This document shows, piece by piece, positions 1-7,930 of a stretch of DNA of 64,000 bases (its first letter is position 1; every line of letters starts with the position of its first letter). Source of the stretch: Micromonospora chaiyaphumensis. Lineage in GTDB: Bacteria > Actinomycetota > Actinomycetes > Mycobacteriales > Micromonosporaceae. The stretch spans positions 1-64,000 of the forward strand of contig NZ_FMCS01000013.1 in the NCBI RefSeq assembly GCF_900091435.1. The letters are read 5' to 3'. Under the pieces are notes generated by a model. That model did not search any database and was not told the DNA's origin. It was given only the letters and a program-made list of their open reading frames with translations. Both the position numbers and the translations under genes were made by a program.

Positions 1-120
1 TGGCAGGACATGCCGCTGACCGAGGCCGCCCAGACCGTGCAGGTCTCGGCCTACCCGGACGCCTACGCCCAGTGGGAGCAGCAGGCCGCCGACATCGTCG
101 CCCACCACTGGAACAGCTGA
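1..120 (+). CDS. C-terminal end of an unrecognised protein (5' end outside window)
   Basis: Frame 1 is open from the first base to a TGA at 118-120 and gives the last 39 residues of a protein, ending in AADIVAHHWNS. The piece is helical and charged, with a LTEAAQTVQVSAYPDAYA stretch that resembles C-terminal segments I associate with secreted actinobacterial proteins of unknown role. It is followed 7 bases later by a strong hairpin, as expected at the end of a transcription unit. Too little is present to assign a function. Confidence 0.6.
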   Translation, partial: WQDMPLTEAAQTVQVSAYPDAYAQWEQQAADIVAHHWNS

Positions 121-127
121 GCCAACG

Positions 128-166
128 CGCTGGCCGGCACCCCGAACATGGGGGTGCCGGCCAGCG
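128..166 (+). terminator. Strong hairpin, probable terminator of the first gene
   Basis: A perfect 16-bp stem (128-143 with 151-166) closes a 7-base loop directly after the stop codon at 120. There is no clear T run, which is common for actinobacterial terminators. Confidence 0.7.
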
Positions 167-176
167 GCGTCTCCGG

Positions 177-225
177 ATCTTGGCGAGTTGCCGTCCGTCA
201 CCAGCGAACGGCAACTTGCCAAGAT
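177..225. repeat. 18-bp-arm palindrome, REP-like or second terminator
   Basis: Bases 177-194 pair with 208-225; the only departure from perfect pairing is one G-T. The loop is 13 bases. The arm, ATCTTGGCGAGTTGCCGT, is less G+C-rich than the surroundings. It lies between the 128-166 hairpin and the next gene (start 309). It could be a backup terminator or one copy of a dispersed palindromic element; I found no second copy in this window. Confidence 0.6.
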
Positions 226-308
226 CGCGACACGTCGGAAGCCCCATCCGGGTGAACGCGGCGGCGTACCCGCGGTGGGGGCGTCGCGGGCGGGGGTTGG
301 ATGCGGGC

Positions 309-794
309 ATGGACGAGGTGGACGCCGCGGCGTTGCGGCGGGCGTACGAAGAGGTGCTCGCGGAGGTGGACACGGGCGGGTTCGGGCCGCCCCCGGACGG
401 GGAGTTGAGCGCCGAGCAGATCGTGGCGCACCTCGCCGCCAACGACGAGCTGATGAGCGAGGCGACCGAGGCGGTGCTGGTCGGCTCGCCGTTCGCCTAC
501 TACGACCTGGAGACCATCCACCGGCCGCAGCTCGACGCGCTGGTCTCCGAGTGCGGCGGCCTCGACGGGCTCGCTGCGCTGCTCCGGGCCACCAGCCAGA
601 AGCTCTGCGCCCTCGCCGACCGGCTCGGCCCGGCCGCCGAAACCCCTGTCGACACCGTGCTGCGGGAGGGCTTCGACCTCGACGTGGACGATTCCCTGCC
701 CTGGGGCCGGGCGCTCGACCTGCACACCCGCGTCCATCTCCCCATGCACCTGGCTCAGCTCCGCGCCCTCCGCCGCCAGCCCCACCTCGCCTGA
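309..794 (+). CDS. DinB / maleylpyruvate-isomerase-like four-helix protein
   Basis: A 161-residue protein starting MDEVDAAALRRAYEEVL. The mostly helical sequence, with a conserved-looking EQIVAHLAANDELM segment near residue 40 and a C-terminal HTRVHLPMHLAQLRAL helix, fits the DinB/MDMPI four-helix bundle fold. In this family spaced histidines bind a metal, and members often act as thiol-dependent (mycothiol or bacillithiol) transferases. The ATG at 309 was chosen because the earlier in-frame codons read through the 177-225 palindrome and look non-coding. The substrate is unknown and the family call is moderate. Confidence 0.65.
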   Translation: MDEVDAAALRRAYEEVLAEVDTGGFGPPPDGELSAEQIVAHLAANDELMSEATEAVLVGSPFAYYDLETIHRPQLDALVSECGGLDGLAALLRATSQKLCALADRLGPAAETPVDTVLREGFDLDVDDSLPWGRALDLHTRVHLPMHLAQLRALRRQPHLA

Positions 795-880
795 CCCGCC
801 GAGCGGCCAACGAGGCAGCCCGCCGCCGCGCCTCGCCGCCACCGCGCCGTCCATCGCGCCGCGCCGTCCATCGCGCCGGG

Positions 881-1011
881 CCGCCACCGCACTGGGCCGC
901 CACCCCGCTGGGCCGCCACCCCGCTGGGCCGCCACCGCGCTGGGCCGGCACCGCGCTGGGCCGGCACCGCGCTGGGCCCGGCACCGCGCTGGGCCCGGGC
1001 ACCGCGCTGGG
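881..1011. repeat. Tandem array of a 16-bp unit, eight copies
   Basis: The unit CCGCCACC(C/G)CGCTGGG is repeated head to tail: six copies of 16 bp, then one of 17 and one of 18 where extra C or G bases were gained (881, 897, 913, 929, 945, 961, 977, 994). Just upstream, GCGCCGTCCATCGCGCC is also directly repeated (844-877). The array lies in the non-coding space between the 309-794 gene and the converging regulator ending at 1102. It looks like a minisatellite made by replication slippage, not a CRISPR array, because it has no spacers. Confidence 0.85.
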
Positions 1012-1101
1012 CCGGCACTCCGCCGCTGTCGCGCGGCGCCACCCCGCGGCCATCGTCGGCGCCGGTCCACCATCCGACCAGCCGCCGGGCGAGGCGCCGG
1101 G

Positions 1102-2076
1102 TCAGGCGGTGGGGCGGAAGGCGCGGCGATAGGCGCTCGGGGCCACCCCGACCCGGGAGTGGAAGTGCTGCCGCAGGGCCGCGGTGGTGCCGAAGCCCGC
1201 ATGCCGGGCGATCTGGTCGACCGTGAGGTCCGTGGTCTCCAGCAGCACCCGGGCGTGCTCGGTGCGCTGCTGGAGCAGCCACTGCGCCGGGCTGAGCCCG
1301 GTCTCCGAGCGGAAGTGCCGGGTGAAGGTGCGCACGCTCATCCGCGCGTGCGCGGCCAGTTCGCGCAGCGCGACCGGTTCGTGCAGCCGCTGCCGCGCCC
1401 ACTCCCGGGTGGCCGCCGTGCCGGTCTCCGCGGTCTGCGGCACGGGGCGCTCGATGTACTGGGCCTGGCCCCCGTCGCGCCACGGCGGCACGACGCAGCG
1501 CCGGGCCGACCGGTTGGCCACCGCGCTGCCGTGGTCGGTGCGGATGACGTGCAGGCAGAGGTCGATGCCGGCGGCCACCCCGGCCGAGGTGAGCACCCCG
1601 TGGTCGTCGATGAAGAGCACGTCCGGGTCGAGGTCCACCCGCGGGTGGAACCGGCGGAACCGGTCCGCGTACGCCCAGTGGGTGGTGGCCCGGCGGCCGT
1701 CGAGCAGGCCGGCGGCGGCCAGCACGAACGCGCCCGTGCAGATCGACATGATCCGGGCACCCCGGTCGTGGGCGGCGCGCAGCGCGGCCGCCACCGGAGC
1801 GTCCAGCGTCCCGTCGGTCAGTGGCGGGCCGTCGTGGATGCCGGGGACGATCACCGTGTCGGCGGAGTCCAGCAGCTCCAGGCCGTGATCGGGAACCACC
1901 TGGAAGCCGGCCGTGCTGCGGACGGGCCGGCCGCCCGGGGTGCAGGCCTCGACGCGGTAGAGCGGCGTCAGGTCCCCGGTGCGGGCGGTGCCGAAGACCT
2001 GGGACGGGGTGCCCAGGTCGAGGCCGACCACGTCGTCGAGGGCGAGCACCGCGATCCGGTGGGGCGCGACAGTCAT
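1102..2076 (-). CDS. GlxA-type transcriptional regulator (DJ-1/PfpI domain plus AraC HTH)
   Basis: A 324-residue protein. Residues about 5-170 form a DJ-1/PfpI-like class I amidotransferase-fold sensor domain, with the nucleophile-elbow-like motif MSICTGAFVLAAAG. The last 100 residues are an AraC/XylS pair of helix-turn-helix motifs (ALRELAAHARMSVRTFTRHF and LTVDQIARHAGFGTTAALRQ). Such proteins are cytoplasmic DNA-binding activators or repressors; the sensor domain usually lacks enzyme activity. It is divergent from the MFS gene at 2147, its most likely target. The start at 2076 gives the conserved beginning MTVAPHRIAVLALDDV; an ATG at 2094 is also in frame. Confidence 0.9.
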   Translation of the reverse strand: MTVAPHRIAVLALDDVVGLDLGTPSQVFGTARTGDLTPLYRVEACTPGGRPVRSTAGFQVVPDHGLELLDSADTVIVPGIHDGPPLTDGTLDAPVAAALRAAHDRGARIMSICTGAFVLAAAGLLDGRRATTHWAYADRFRRFHPRVDLDPDVLFIDDHGVLTSAGVAAGIDLCLHVIRTDHGSAVANRSARRCVVPPWRDGGQAQYIERPVPQTAETGTAATREWARQRLHEPVALRELAAHARMSVRTFTRHFRSETGLSPAQWLLQQRTEHARVLLETTDLTVDQIARHAGFGTTAALRQHFHSRVGVAPSAYRRAFRPTA

Positions 2077-2146
2077 GGCCCGATTATTGCGCATGATGGC
2101 TTTCCGGCCACTCGTCGCGCCGGCCCGGCCCGCCGAGACTCGGAAC

Positions 2147-3442
2147 GTGACCCGATACCGTCTGCATCCGGCCTGGCTCGTGGCCGGCGTCTCGTTCGTC
2201 GCCCTGGTCGGCGCCGCCGGCTTCCGCGCCACCCCCGGGGTGCTGCTGCACCCGCTGCACGCCGAGTTCGGCTGGCCGCTGGCCACCATCTCCGCGGCGG
2301 TCTCGGTCAACCTCATGCTCTACGGGCTCACCGCCCCGTTCGCCGCCGCGCTGATGGACCGGTTCGGCATCCGCCGGGTGGTCGCCGGCGCGCTGCTGCT
2401 GGTGGCCCTGGGCAGCGCGCTGACCGTGGGCATGACGGCGAGCTGGCAGCTGATCCTCTGCTGGGGCGTACTGGTGGGGCTGGGCACCGGCTCGATGGCG
2501 CTGGCCTTCGTGGCGACGGTCACCGGACGCTGGTTCGTCAAGCGCCGGGGCCTGGTCACCGGCGTGCTCACCGCCGGCGGTGCCGCGGGCCAGCTGGTGT
2601 TCCTCCCGCTGGTCGCCGTGCTGGTGCGCGACCACGGCTGGCGGGTGGCGGCGCTGGTCGTGGCCGGCGCCGCGCTGGCGGTCGTACCCCTGGTGGTGTG
2701 GCTGCTCCGCGAGCACCCGGCGGATCTCGGCCTGCCCGCCTACGGCGCGACCGAGGTGGCGCCACCGACGCCGCCGGCCGGCGGGGCGGCGGCCCGGGCG
2801 ATCGGCGCGCTCGCCGCCGCGGCGCGGACCCGGCCGTTCTGGCTGCTGGCCGGCGGCTTCGCGATCTGCGGCGCCACCACCAACGGCCTGGTCGGCACCC
2901 ACTTCGTGCCCGCTGCCCACGACCACGGCCTGCCGGAGACCACCGCGGCCGGCCTGCTCGCCCTGGTCGGGCTCTTCGACATCGTCGGCACGGTCGCCTC
3001 CGGCTGGCTCACCGACCGGGTGGACAGCCGGCTGCTGCTCGGCGCCTACTACGCGCTGCGCGGCGCCTCGCTGCTGGTGCTGCCCAGCCTCTTCGCCGAC
3101 TCCGCGCGGCCGAGCATGCTGGTCTTCATCGTCTTCTACGGCCTGGACTGGGTGGCCACCGTGCCGCCCACCGTGGCGCTGTGCCGGGAGTGGTTCGGCG
3201 CGTCCGGCGCGGTGGTCTTCGGCTGGGTGTTCGCCGCCCACCAGCTCGGCGCGGCGCTCGCCGCGACCGGGGCCGGGCTGGTCCGCGACCGGCTCGGCGA
3301 CTACGCCCCGGCCTGGTACGTGGCCGGCGCCCTCTCGATCGGCGCGGCCGGGCTCTCCCTGCTGCTGCGCCGCCGGGGCGATGAGCCCGCGTTCGCCCTT
3401 CCCGTGGCGGTCGGCCGCCGGGCCTGGAGCTACCGGGGCTGA
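2147..3442 (+). CDS. Major facilitator superfamily transporter
   Basis: A membrane protein of about 430 residues with some twelve hydrophobic segments. The loop between TM2 and TM3 carries the MFS signature (ALMDRFGIRRVVAG), and a related motif (SGWLTDRVDSR) appears in the second half, as expected from the internal duplication of the family. The overall look is that of the oxalate/formate-antiporter or monocarboxylate-like branch; the substrate cannot be told. I chose GTG 2147 because it starts just before the first membrane helix and leaves room for a promoter; ATG 2093 is in frame but only 17 bases from the opposing regulator start. It is probably controlled by the GlxA-type regulator. Confidence 0.85.
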   Translation: MTRYRLHPAWLVAGVSFVALVGAAGFRATPGVLLHPLHAEFGWPLATISAAVSVNLMLYGLTAPFAAALMDRFGIRRVVAGALLLVALGSALTVGMTASWQLILCWGVLVGLGTGSMALAFVATVTGRWFVKRRGLVTGVLTAGGAAGQLVFLPLVAVLVRDHGWRVAALVVAGAALAVVPLVVWLLREHPADLGLPAYGATEVAPPTPPAGGAAARAIGALAAAARTRPFWLLAGGFAICGATTNGLVGTHFVPAAHDHGLPETTAAGLLALVGLFDIVGTVASGWLTDRVDSRLLLGAYYALRGASLLVLPSLFADSARPSMLVFIVFYGLDWVATVPPTVALCREWFGASGAVVFGWVFAAHQLGAALAATGAGLVRDRLGDYAPAWYVAGALSIGAAGLSLLLRRRGDEPAFALPVAVGRRAWSYRG

Positions 3443-3446
3443 CGGG

Positions 3447-4166
3447 TCAGCCGACCGCCCACTGCTGCTCGGGGGCGCCGTTGCAGGGGGCCTGTTCGAG
3501 CTTGCTCCCGGCCTCGGTGCCCGCGTCGTCGACCTGGCCGCACTTGCCGCTGTGCACGGCGACCAGCAGCACCGGGCCGGACCCGGTCGGGTGGAGCTTC
3601 CACTGCTGGTTGGCCTGGCCGTTGCAGGACCACTGCACCAGGTCCGTGCCGTCGTCGGTGCCCTGCCCGAACACGTCGAGGCACTTGCCGCTGCTCGCGT
3701 TGACGAGCACGTAGGTGTCGGCGGCCACCGGGGTGACCACCCACTGCTGCTCCGGCCCGCCGGTGCAGTCGGCCAGCGCCGCCTTCGCGCCCTCGGGGTC
3801 GTCGCCGGTCACCCCGAGGCAGAGGTTCGAGGGGATCCCGCGGATGACCCTCGGGGTGGCCGCGGGGGCCGCCGGTGTGGTCGGCGCGGCGCTCGGCGAG
3901 GGCGCCGCCGTCGTGGGGGCGGGCGCCGTCGTGGGCGCGGCCGCGCTCGACTCGCTCTCCGCCGGGGTCGGCACGGCCGCTGCCGGCACCACCGGCTCGT
4001 CACCACCGCCGCCGAGCACGCCGGTGGCGAAGAACACCCCCAGGAGTACGCCGACCACGGCGACGCCCAGCGCGATCCGCATCAGCGGGTCCTGCGGCAG
4101 CCCGCGGCGGGCCGGCCGGCGGCCGCCGTAGACGGTGCCGGACGGATCGGAGCGTGGGTCGGCCAT
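3447..4166 (-). CDS. Membrane-anchored ricin-type beta-trefoil lectin domain protein
   Basis: A 239-residue protein with a short cytoplasmic N-terminus, one membrane helix (about residues 30-50, IALGVAVVGVLLGVFFATGV), a low-complexity Ala/Pro/Thr/Ser linker, and a C-terminal domain of about 130 residues with three repeats each holding a QxW motif (EQQWVV, NQQWKL, EQQWAV). That is the ricin B-type carbohydrate-binding trefoil. The lectin would face outward, tethered to the membrane, probably binding glycans. No enzyme domain is attached. An AGGA stands about 10 bases before the ATG at 4166. It converges on the MFS gene; their stop codons are 4 bases apart, within a small GGCTGA/TCAGCC palindrome. 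Confidence 0.85.
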   Translation of the reverse strand: MADPRSDPSGTVYGGRRPARRGLPQDPLMRIALGVAVVGVLLGVFFATGVLGGGGDEPVVPAAAVPTPAESESSAAAPTTAPAPTTAAPSPSAAPTTPAAPAATPRVIRGIPSNLCLGVTGDDPEGAKAALADCTGGPEQQWVVTPVAADTYVLVNASSGKCLDVFGQGTDDGTDLVQWSCNGQANQQWKLHPTGSGPVLLVAVHSGKCGQVDDAGTEAGSKLEQAPCNGAPEQQWAVG

Positions 4167-4224
4167 GGGGGCATCCTGACCCACCGGGGCCGTCGAGGGC
4201 CAGTCGCCCCGGCGGCCGGGTGAC

Positions 4225-4509
<285 letters not shown>

Positions 4510-4548
4510 GCCCCCACGCTATGCCGGCGTCGGGGCGGCGGCCACCGC

Positions 4549-5019
4549 TCAGCGCGCCGGTTCCGGATCGGTGACGTCGGCGACCGTCGCGTCGAGCGCG
4601 GCGAGGGCGGCGTCGGCGTCGACCGCGACGGCCACCCCGTGCTCGCCCGCGCCGAGGGTGATCTCCCGGCCGCGCAGCCGCTCGTCGGCGACCACGGGCC
4701 AGGCCGTGCTGGCGCCGAACGGGGTGATGGTGCCCCGCTCGTAGCCGGTGGCCGCCCGCGCGGCGGCCGCGTCCGGCATGGACATCCGGCTCACCCCGAG
4801 CAGCTGGCGCAGCTTCGGCCAGGAGACGACCCGGTCGCCGGGGGTCAGCACGAACAGGTGGTCGTTATCGCCGCGCCGGACCACGATCGTCTTGACCACG
4901 TCGGGGACCGCGACGCCGCGCGCCTCCGCCGCCTCGGCCAGGCTGCGCACCGGGCCGTGCCGGATCACCCGGTAGGGCAGGCCGGCGGCGTCCAGGGCGG
5001 TGAGCGCGGGGGAGGACAT
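4549..5019 (-). CDS. YbaK/EbsC-type aminoacyl-tRNA deacylase-like protein
   Basis: A 156-residue single-domain protein of the YbaK/ProX editing fold. Visible features are the N-terminal PYRVIRHGPVRSLAEAAEARG, the VVKTIVVRRGD strand containing the lysine that is conserved in the family, and the C-terminal half with ITPFG and the GRREITLGAGEHG-like region. Relatives hydrolyse wrongly charged tRNAs (for example Cys-tRNA-Pro) in trans. GGGGGAGGACATG-type context on the plus strand does not help the choice of start; the ATG at 5019 gives the usual family length. It is divergent from the fatty-acid pair at 5113. Confidence 0.88.
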   Translation of the reverse strand: MSSPALTALDAAGLPYRVIRHGPVRSLAEAAEARGVAVPDVVKTIVVRRGDNDHLFVLTPGDRVVSWPKLRQLLGVSRMSMPDAAAARAATGYERGTITPFGASTAWPVVADERLRGREITLGAGEHGVAVAVDADAALAALDATVADVTDPEPAR

Positions 5020-5112
5020 GCCCGCCACGGTAACCCGTGGATCTCCGGGCGGCCTCCAAAAGGCCACCGTGGACATCCCACGAATTGTCGTACCCAGGCG
5101 TAAGGTGATCTC

Positions 5113-6498
5113 ATGCACGCTGTCCGTGATCATGAGCGGGCGGTGGACGCGCTGCGACGGTCGTACGCCGCGGTGCCCGCCGGAGAACCCGTACGGCTGG
5201 CCAAGCAGACGTCCAACCTCTTCCGACCCCGATCCGCGCCGCGCACCCCCGGCCTGGATGTGAGCGGGCTGACCGGGGTGCTGTCGGTCGATCCGGATGC
5301 CCGGACCGCCGACGTGCAGGGCATGTGCACCTACGAGGACCTGGTCGACGCGACCCTGCCGCACAATCTCATGCCGCTGGTCGTGCCGCAGCTGCGCACG
5401 ATCACCCTCGGCGGGGCGGTGACGGGGCTGGGCATCGAGTCCACCTCGTTCCGCAACGGCCTGCCGCACGAGTCGGTGACCGAGCTGGACATCCTCACCG
5501 GGGCCGGCGAGCTGGTCACGGCCCGGCCGGTGGGCGAGCACGCCGACCTGTTCCGGGCCTTCCCCAACTCGATGGGCAGCCTCGGCTACTCCACCCGCCT
5601 GCGCATCGAGCTGCAACCGGTCCGCCGCTACGTGGCGCTGCGCAACATCCGGTTCAGCCGGTTGGAGGAGCTGACCGACGCGATCGCCGAGGTGGTCGCG
5701 AAGGGCTCCTGGGAGGGTGAGCCGGTCGACGGGATGGACGGGGTGATGTTCAGCCCCGGCGAGGCCTACCTGCTGCTCGCCACGTTCACCGACGAGGCCG
5801 ACGGCCCGCCGAGCGACTACACCGGGCAGGACATCTACTACCGCTCGCTGCGCCGGCGCACCCGCGACGTCCTCACCACCTACGACTACCTGTGGCGCTG
5901 GGACACCGACTGGTTCTGGTGCTCGGCGGCGTTCGGGGTGCAGCACCCGGTGATCCGCCGGCTCTGGCCGCAGCGCTACCGGCGCAGCGACTTCTACCAC
6001 CGGCTGGTGCGGCTGGAGCACCGGCACCAGGTGGCCGCCCGGATCGACCGCTGGCGGGGCCGGCCGCCCCGGGAGCGGGTCGTGCAGGACGTGGAGATCC
6101 CGCTCGCCGGCACCCCGGACTTCCTGCGCTGGTTCGCCCGGACGGTGCAGATGACGCCGGTGTGGCTCTGCCCGCTGCGGCTGCGGGAGCCGGCCGGCCC
6201 GGGATCCGCCCGGGCCTGGCCGCTGTATCCCCTCCAACCGGGCGAAACCTATGTGAACATCGGTTTCTGGGGGAGCGTGCCGATCGCCGAGGGCGCCGCC
6301 GACGGCGACGTCAACCGGGAGATCGAACGCGCGGTGTCGGAGACGGGCGGGCACAAGTCGCTCTACTCCGACGCGTACTACGACCGGGCGGCGTTCGACC
6401 GGCTCTACGGCGGGGAGACCTGGCGCGCCGTGAAGGAACGCTACGACCCGGACCACCGGCTGACCGGACTGTACGAGAAGGCGGTAGCGCGAGCATGA
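5113..6498 (+). CDS. tmsA: FAD-binding oxidoreductase, TmsA/BfaA-like (10-methyl fatty acid reductase)
   Basis: A 461-residue protein. Residues about 45-150 are an FAD-binding PCMH domain (VDPDARTADVQGMCTYEDL, then TLGGAVTGLGIESTSFRNG), and the rest is the DHCR24-like C-terminal part. Its stop overlaps the start of a cyclopropane-synthase-like methyltransferase (ATGA at 6495-6498). This pairing is that of the actinobacterial tmsA-tmsB (bfaA-bfaB) genes, which make 10-methyl-branched acids such as tuberculostearic acid: the methyltransferase adds a methylene at C10 of a membrane oleoyl chain and the flavoprotein reduces it. AAGGTG precedes the ATG by a few bases. The symbol rests on gene pairing and domain recognition, not on a sequence comparison. 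Confidence 0.82.
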   Translation: MHAVRDHERAVDALRRSYAAVPAGEPVRLAKQTSNLFRPRSAPRTPGLDVSGLTGVLSVDPDARTADVQGMCTYEDLVDATLPHNLMPLVVPQLRTITLGGAVTGLGIESTSFRNGLPHESVTELDILTGAGELVTARPVGEHADLFRAFPNSMGSLGYSTRLRIELQPVRRYVALRNIRFSRLEELTDAIAEVVAKGSWEGEPVDGMDGVMFSPGEAYLLLATFTDEADGPPSDYTGQDIYYRSLRRRTRDVLTTYDYLWRWDTDWFWCSAAFGVQHPVIRRLWPQRYRRSDFYHRLVRLEHRHQVAARIDRWRGRPPRERVVQDVEIPLAGTPDFLRWFARTVQMTPVWLCPLRLREPAGPGSARAWPLYPLQPGETYVNIGFWGSVPIAEGAADGDVNREIERAVSETGGHKSLYSDAYYDRAAFDRLYGGETWRAVKERYDPDHRLTGLYEKAVARA

Positions 6499-7838
6499 GT
6501 CTGACCGACCGAACTCCCGGGGCGGCGAGTGCCCCGGCCGGCCCGCCGGCGGGGGGCCGGCGTGGCGGACCGACCGTGGCGGATGTGGTCCGCGCGGTCA
6601 CCACGGGCGACCTGCCCGTGCGCATCACCGGATACGACGGCAGCGCGGTGGGCCCGGCCGACGCCGGGATGACCCTGGCGATCCGCACCGAGCGCGGGCT
6701 GTCCTACCTGCTCACCGCCCCGGGCGACCTGGGCATGGCCCGGGCCTACGTGAGCGGCGACCTCGGGCTGGAGGGCGTCCACCCGGGCGACCCGTACGAG
6801 GCGTTGCGGGTACTCAAGGACGAGATGCCCCTGCGGATGCCGCCGGTGGGCGAGGCGCTCGCCCTAGTCAAGGGCCTCGGCTGGGAGCGGCTGCTGCCTC
6901 CGCCGCCTCCGCCGCAGGAGGCCGCCCCGCGCTGGAAGCGGGTGGTCAACGGGCTGCGCCACTCCCGGACCCGGGACAGCAACGCCATCTCCCACCACTA
7001 CGACGTCTCGAACGCCTTCTACGAGAAGGTGCTCGGCCCGTCGATGACGTACACCTGCGCGGTCTTCCACAGCCCCACCGACACGCTGGAGGAGGCGCAG
7101 CGGGCCAAGTACGACCTGGTCGCCGGCAAGCTGGCGCTGAAGCCCGGGATGCGGTTGCTCGACGTCGGCTGCGGCTGGGGCGGCATGGTCCGGCACGCGG
7201 CGCGCGAGTACGGCGTGAAGGCGCTCGGCGTCACCCTGTCGCGGGCGCAGGCCGAGTGGGCGCAGGCCGCCATCGAGCGGGAGGGGCTGGGTGAGCTGGC
7301 CGAGGTGCGCCACCTCGACTACCGGGACGCCCCGCGCGAGCAGTTCGACGCGATCTCCTCGATCGGGCTGACCGAGCACATCGGGGTGCGCAACTACCCG
7401 GCCTACTTCGGGGCGCTGCGCAGCCGGCTCAAGCCGGGCGGCCGGCTGCTCAACCACTGCATCACCCGGGCGGACAACCGGGCCCCGCACCGCTCCGGCG
7501 CGTTCATCGACCGGTACGTCTTCCCCGACGGCGAGCTCGCCGGCCCGGGCCGCCTGATCAGCGAGATCCACGACGCCGGGCTGGAGGTGCACCACGAGGA
7601 GAACCTGCGCCAGCACTACGCGCTGACGCTGGCCGGCTGGTGCCGCAACCTCGTCGAGCACTGGGACTTCTGCGTCGGCGAGGTGGGCGCGGGCACCGCC
7701 CGGGTCTGGGGGCTCTACATGGCCGGCTCCCGGATGGCCTTCGAGCGCAACGGCATCCAGCTGCACCAGGTGCTCGCCACGCACAACGGCCCGGAGGGCG
7801 TGAACGGCTACCCGCTGCGTCCCGACTGGACGCCCTGA
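6495..7838 (+). CDS. tmsB: Cyclopropane-fatty-acyl-phospholipid-synthase-like methyltransferase, TmsB/BfaB-like
   Basis: A 447-residue SAM-dependent methyltransferase. An N-terminal region of about 150 residues has the SCP2-like/lipid-binding look typical of this family. The catalytic part carries ISHHYDVSNAFYEKVLG, the SAM-binding LLDVGCGWGG at about residues 219-228, and SSIGLTEHIG, corresponding to the CFA synthase active-site region. It would methylate the double bond of phospholipid oleoyl chains at the inner face of the membrane. Translation is coupled to tmsA by the ATGA overlap, and a strong terminator follows 15 bases after its stop, so the pair forms a two-gene operon. A tmsC-like third gene was not seen. 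Confidence 0.85.
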   Translation: MSLTDRTPGAASAPAGPPAGGRRGGPTVADVVRAVTTGDLPVRITGYDGSAVGPADAGMTLAIRTERGLSYLLTAPGDLGMARAYVSGDLGLEGVHPGDPYEALRVLKDEMPLRMPPVGEALALVKGLGWERLLPPPPPPQEAAPRWKRVVNGLRHSRTRDSNAISHHYDVSNAFYEKVLGPSMTYTCAVFHSPTDTLEEAQRAKYDLVAGKLALKPGMRLLDVGCGWGGMVRHAAREYGVKALGVTLSRAQAEWAQAAIEREGLGELAEVRHLDYRDAPREQFDAISSIGLTEHIGVRNYPAYFGALRSRLKPGGRLLNHCITRADNRAPHRSGAFIDRYVFPDGELAGPGRLISEIHDAGLEVHHEENLRQHYALTLAGWCRNLVEHWDFCVGEVGAGTARVWGLYMAGSRMAFERNGIQLHQVLATHNGPEGVNGYPLRPDWTP

Positions 7839-7852
7839 CGGTTCCCGTCCCA

Positions 7853-7883
7853 CGAAAGGCCGCGCGATCCGCGCGGCCTTTCG
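7853..7883 (+). terminator. Rho-independent terminator of the tmsAB operon
   Basis: A perfect 14-bp stem CGAAAGGCCGCGCG (7853-7866) pairs with 7870-7883 around a 3-base ATC gap, 14 bases after the tmsB stop. The right arm ends CCTTTCG, giving a short T run. It separates tmsB from the promoter at 7893. Confidence 0.9.
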
Positions 7884-7892
7884 TCGAACCTA

Positions 7893-7921
7893 TTGACAAA
7901 GAAGTTTTGTACGTACAAACT
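7893..7921 (+). promoter_or_regulatory. Promoter with overlapping palindromic operator for the ArsR-type gene
   Basis: A consensus -35 TTGACA lies at 7893-7898. A 14-bp perfect palindrome, TTTGTACGTACAAA (7906-7919), covers the spacer and the likely -10 (TACAAA at 7914-7919 or slightly later). The start codon is at 7931, so transcription would begin at or within a few bases of it and the mRNA would be leaderless or nearly so. The overlap of operator and -10 suggests autorepression by the regulator encoded next. Confidence 0.65.
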
Positions 7922-7930
7922 GATTTTGCC

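Noticed and set aside
881..1011. Possible CRISPR array
   Set aside because: The 16-bp units are directly adjacent with no spacers, and no cas genes are present.
5020..6456. Long minus-strand open frame continuing upstream of the YbaK-like gene
   Set aside because: It is the shadow of tmsA: the sequence is Pro/Arg/Gly-rich without domains, while the plus strand has clear FAD-oxidoreductase motifs.
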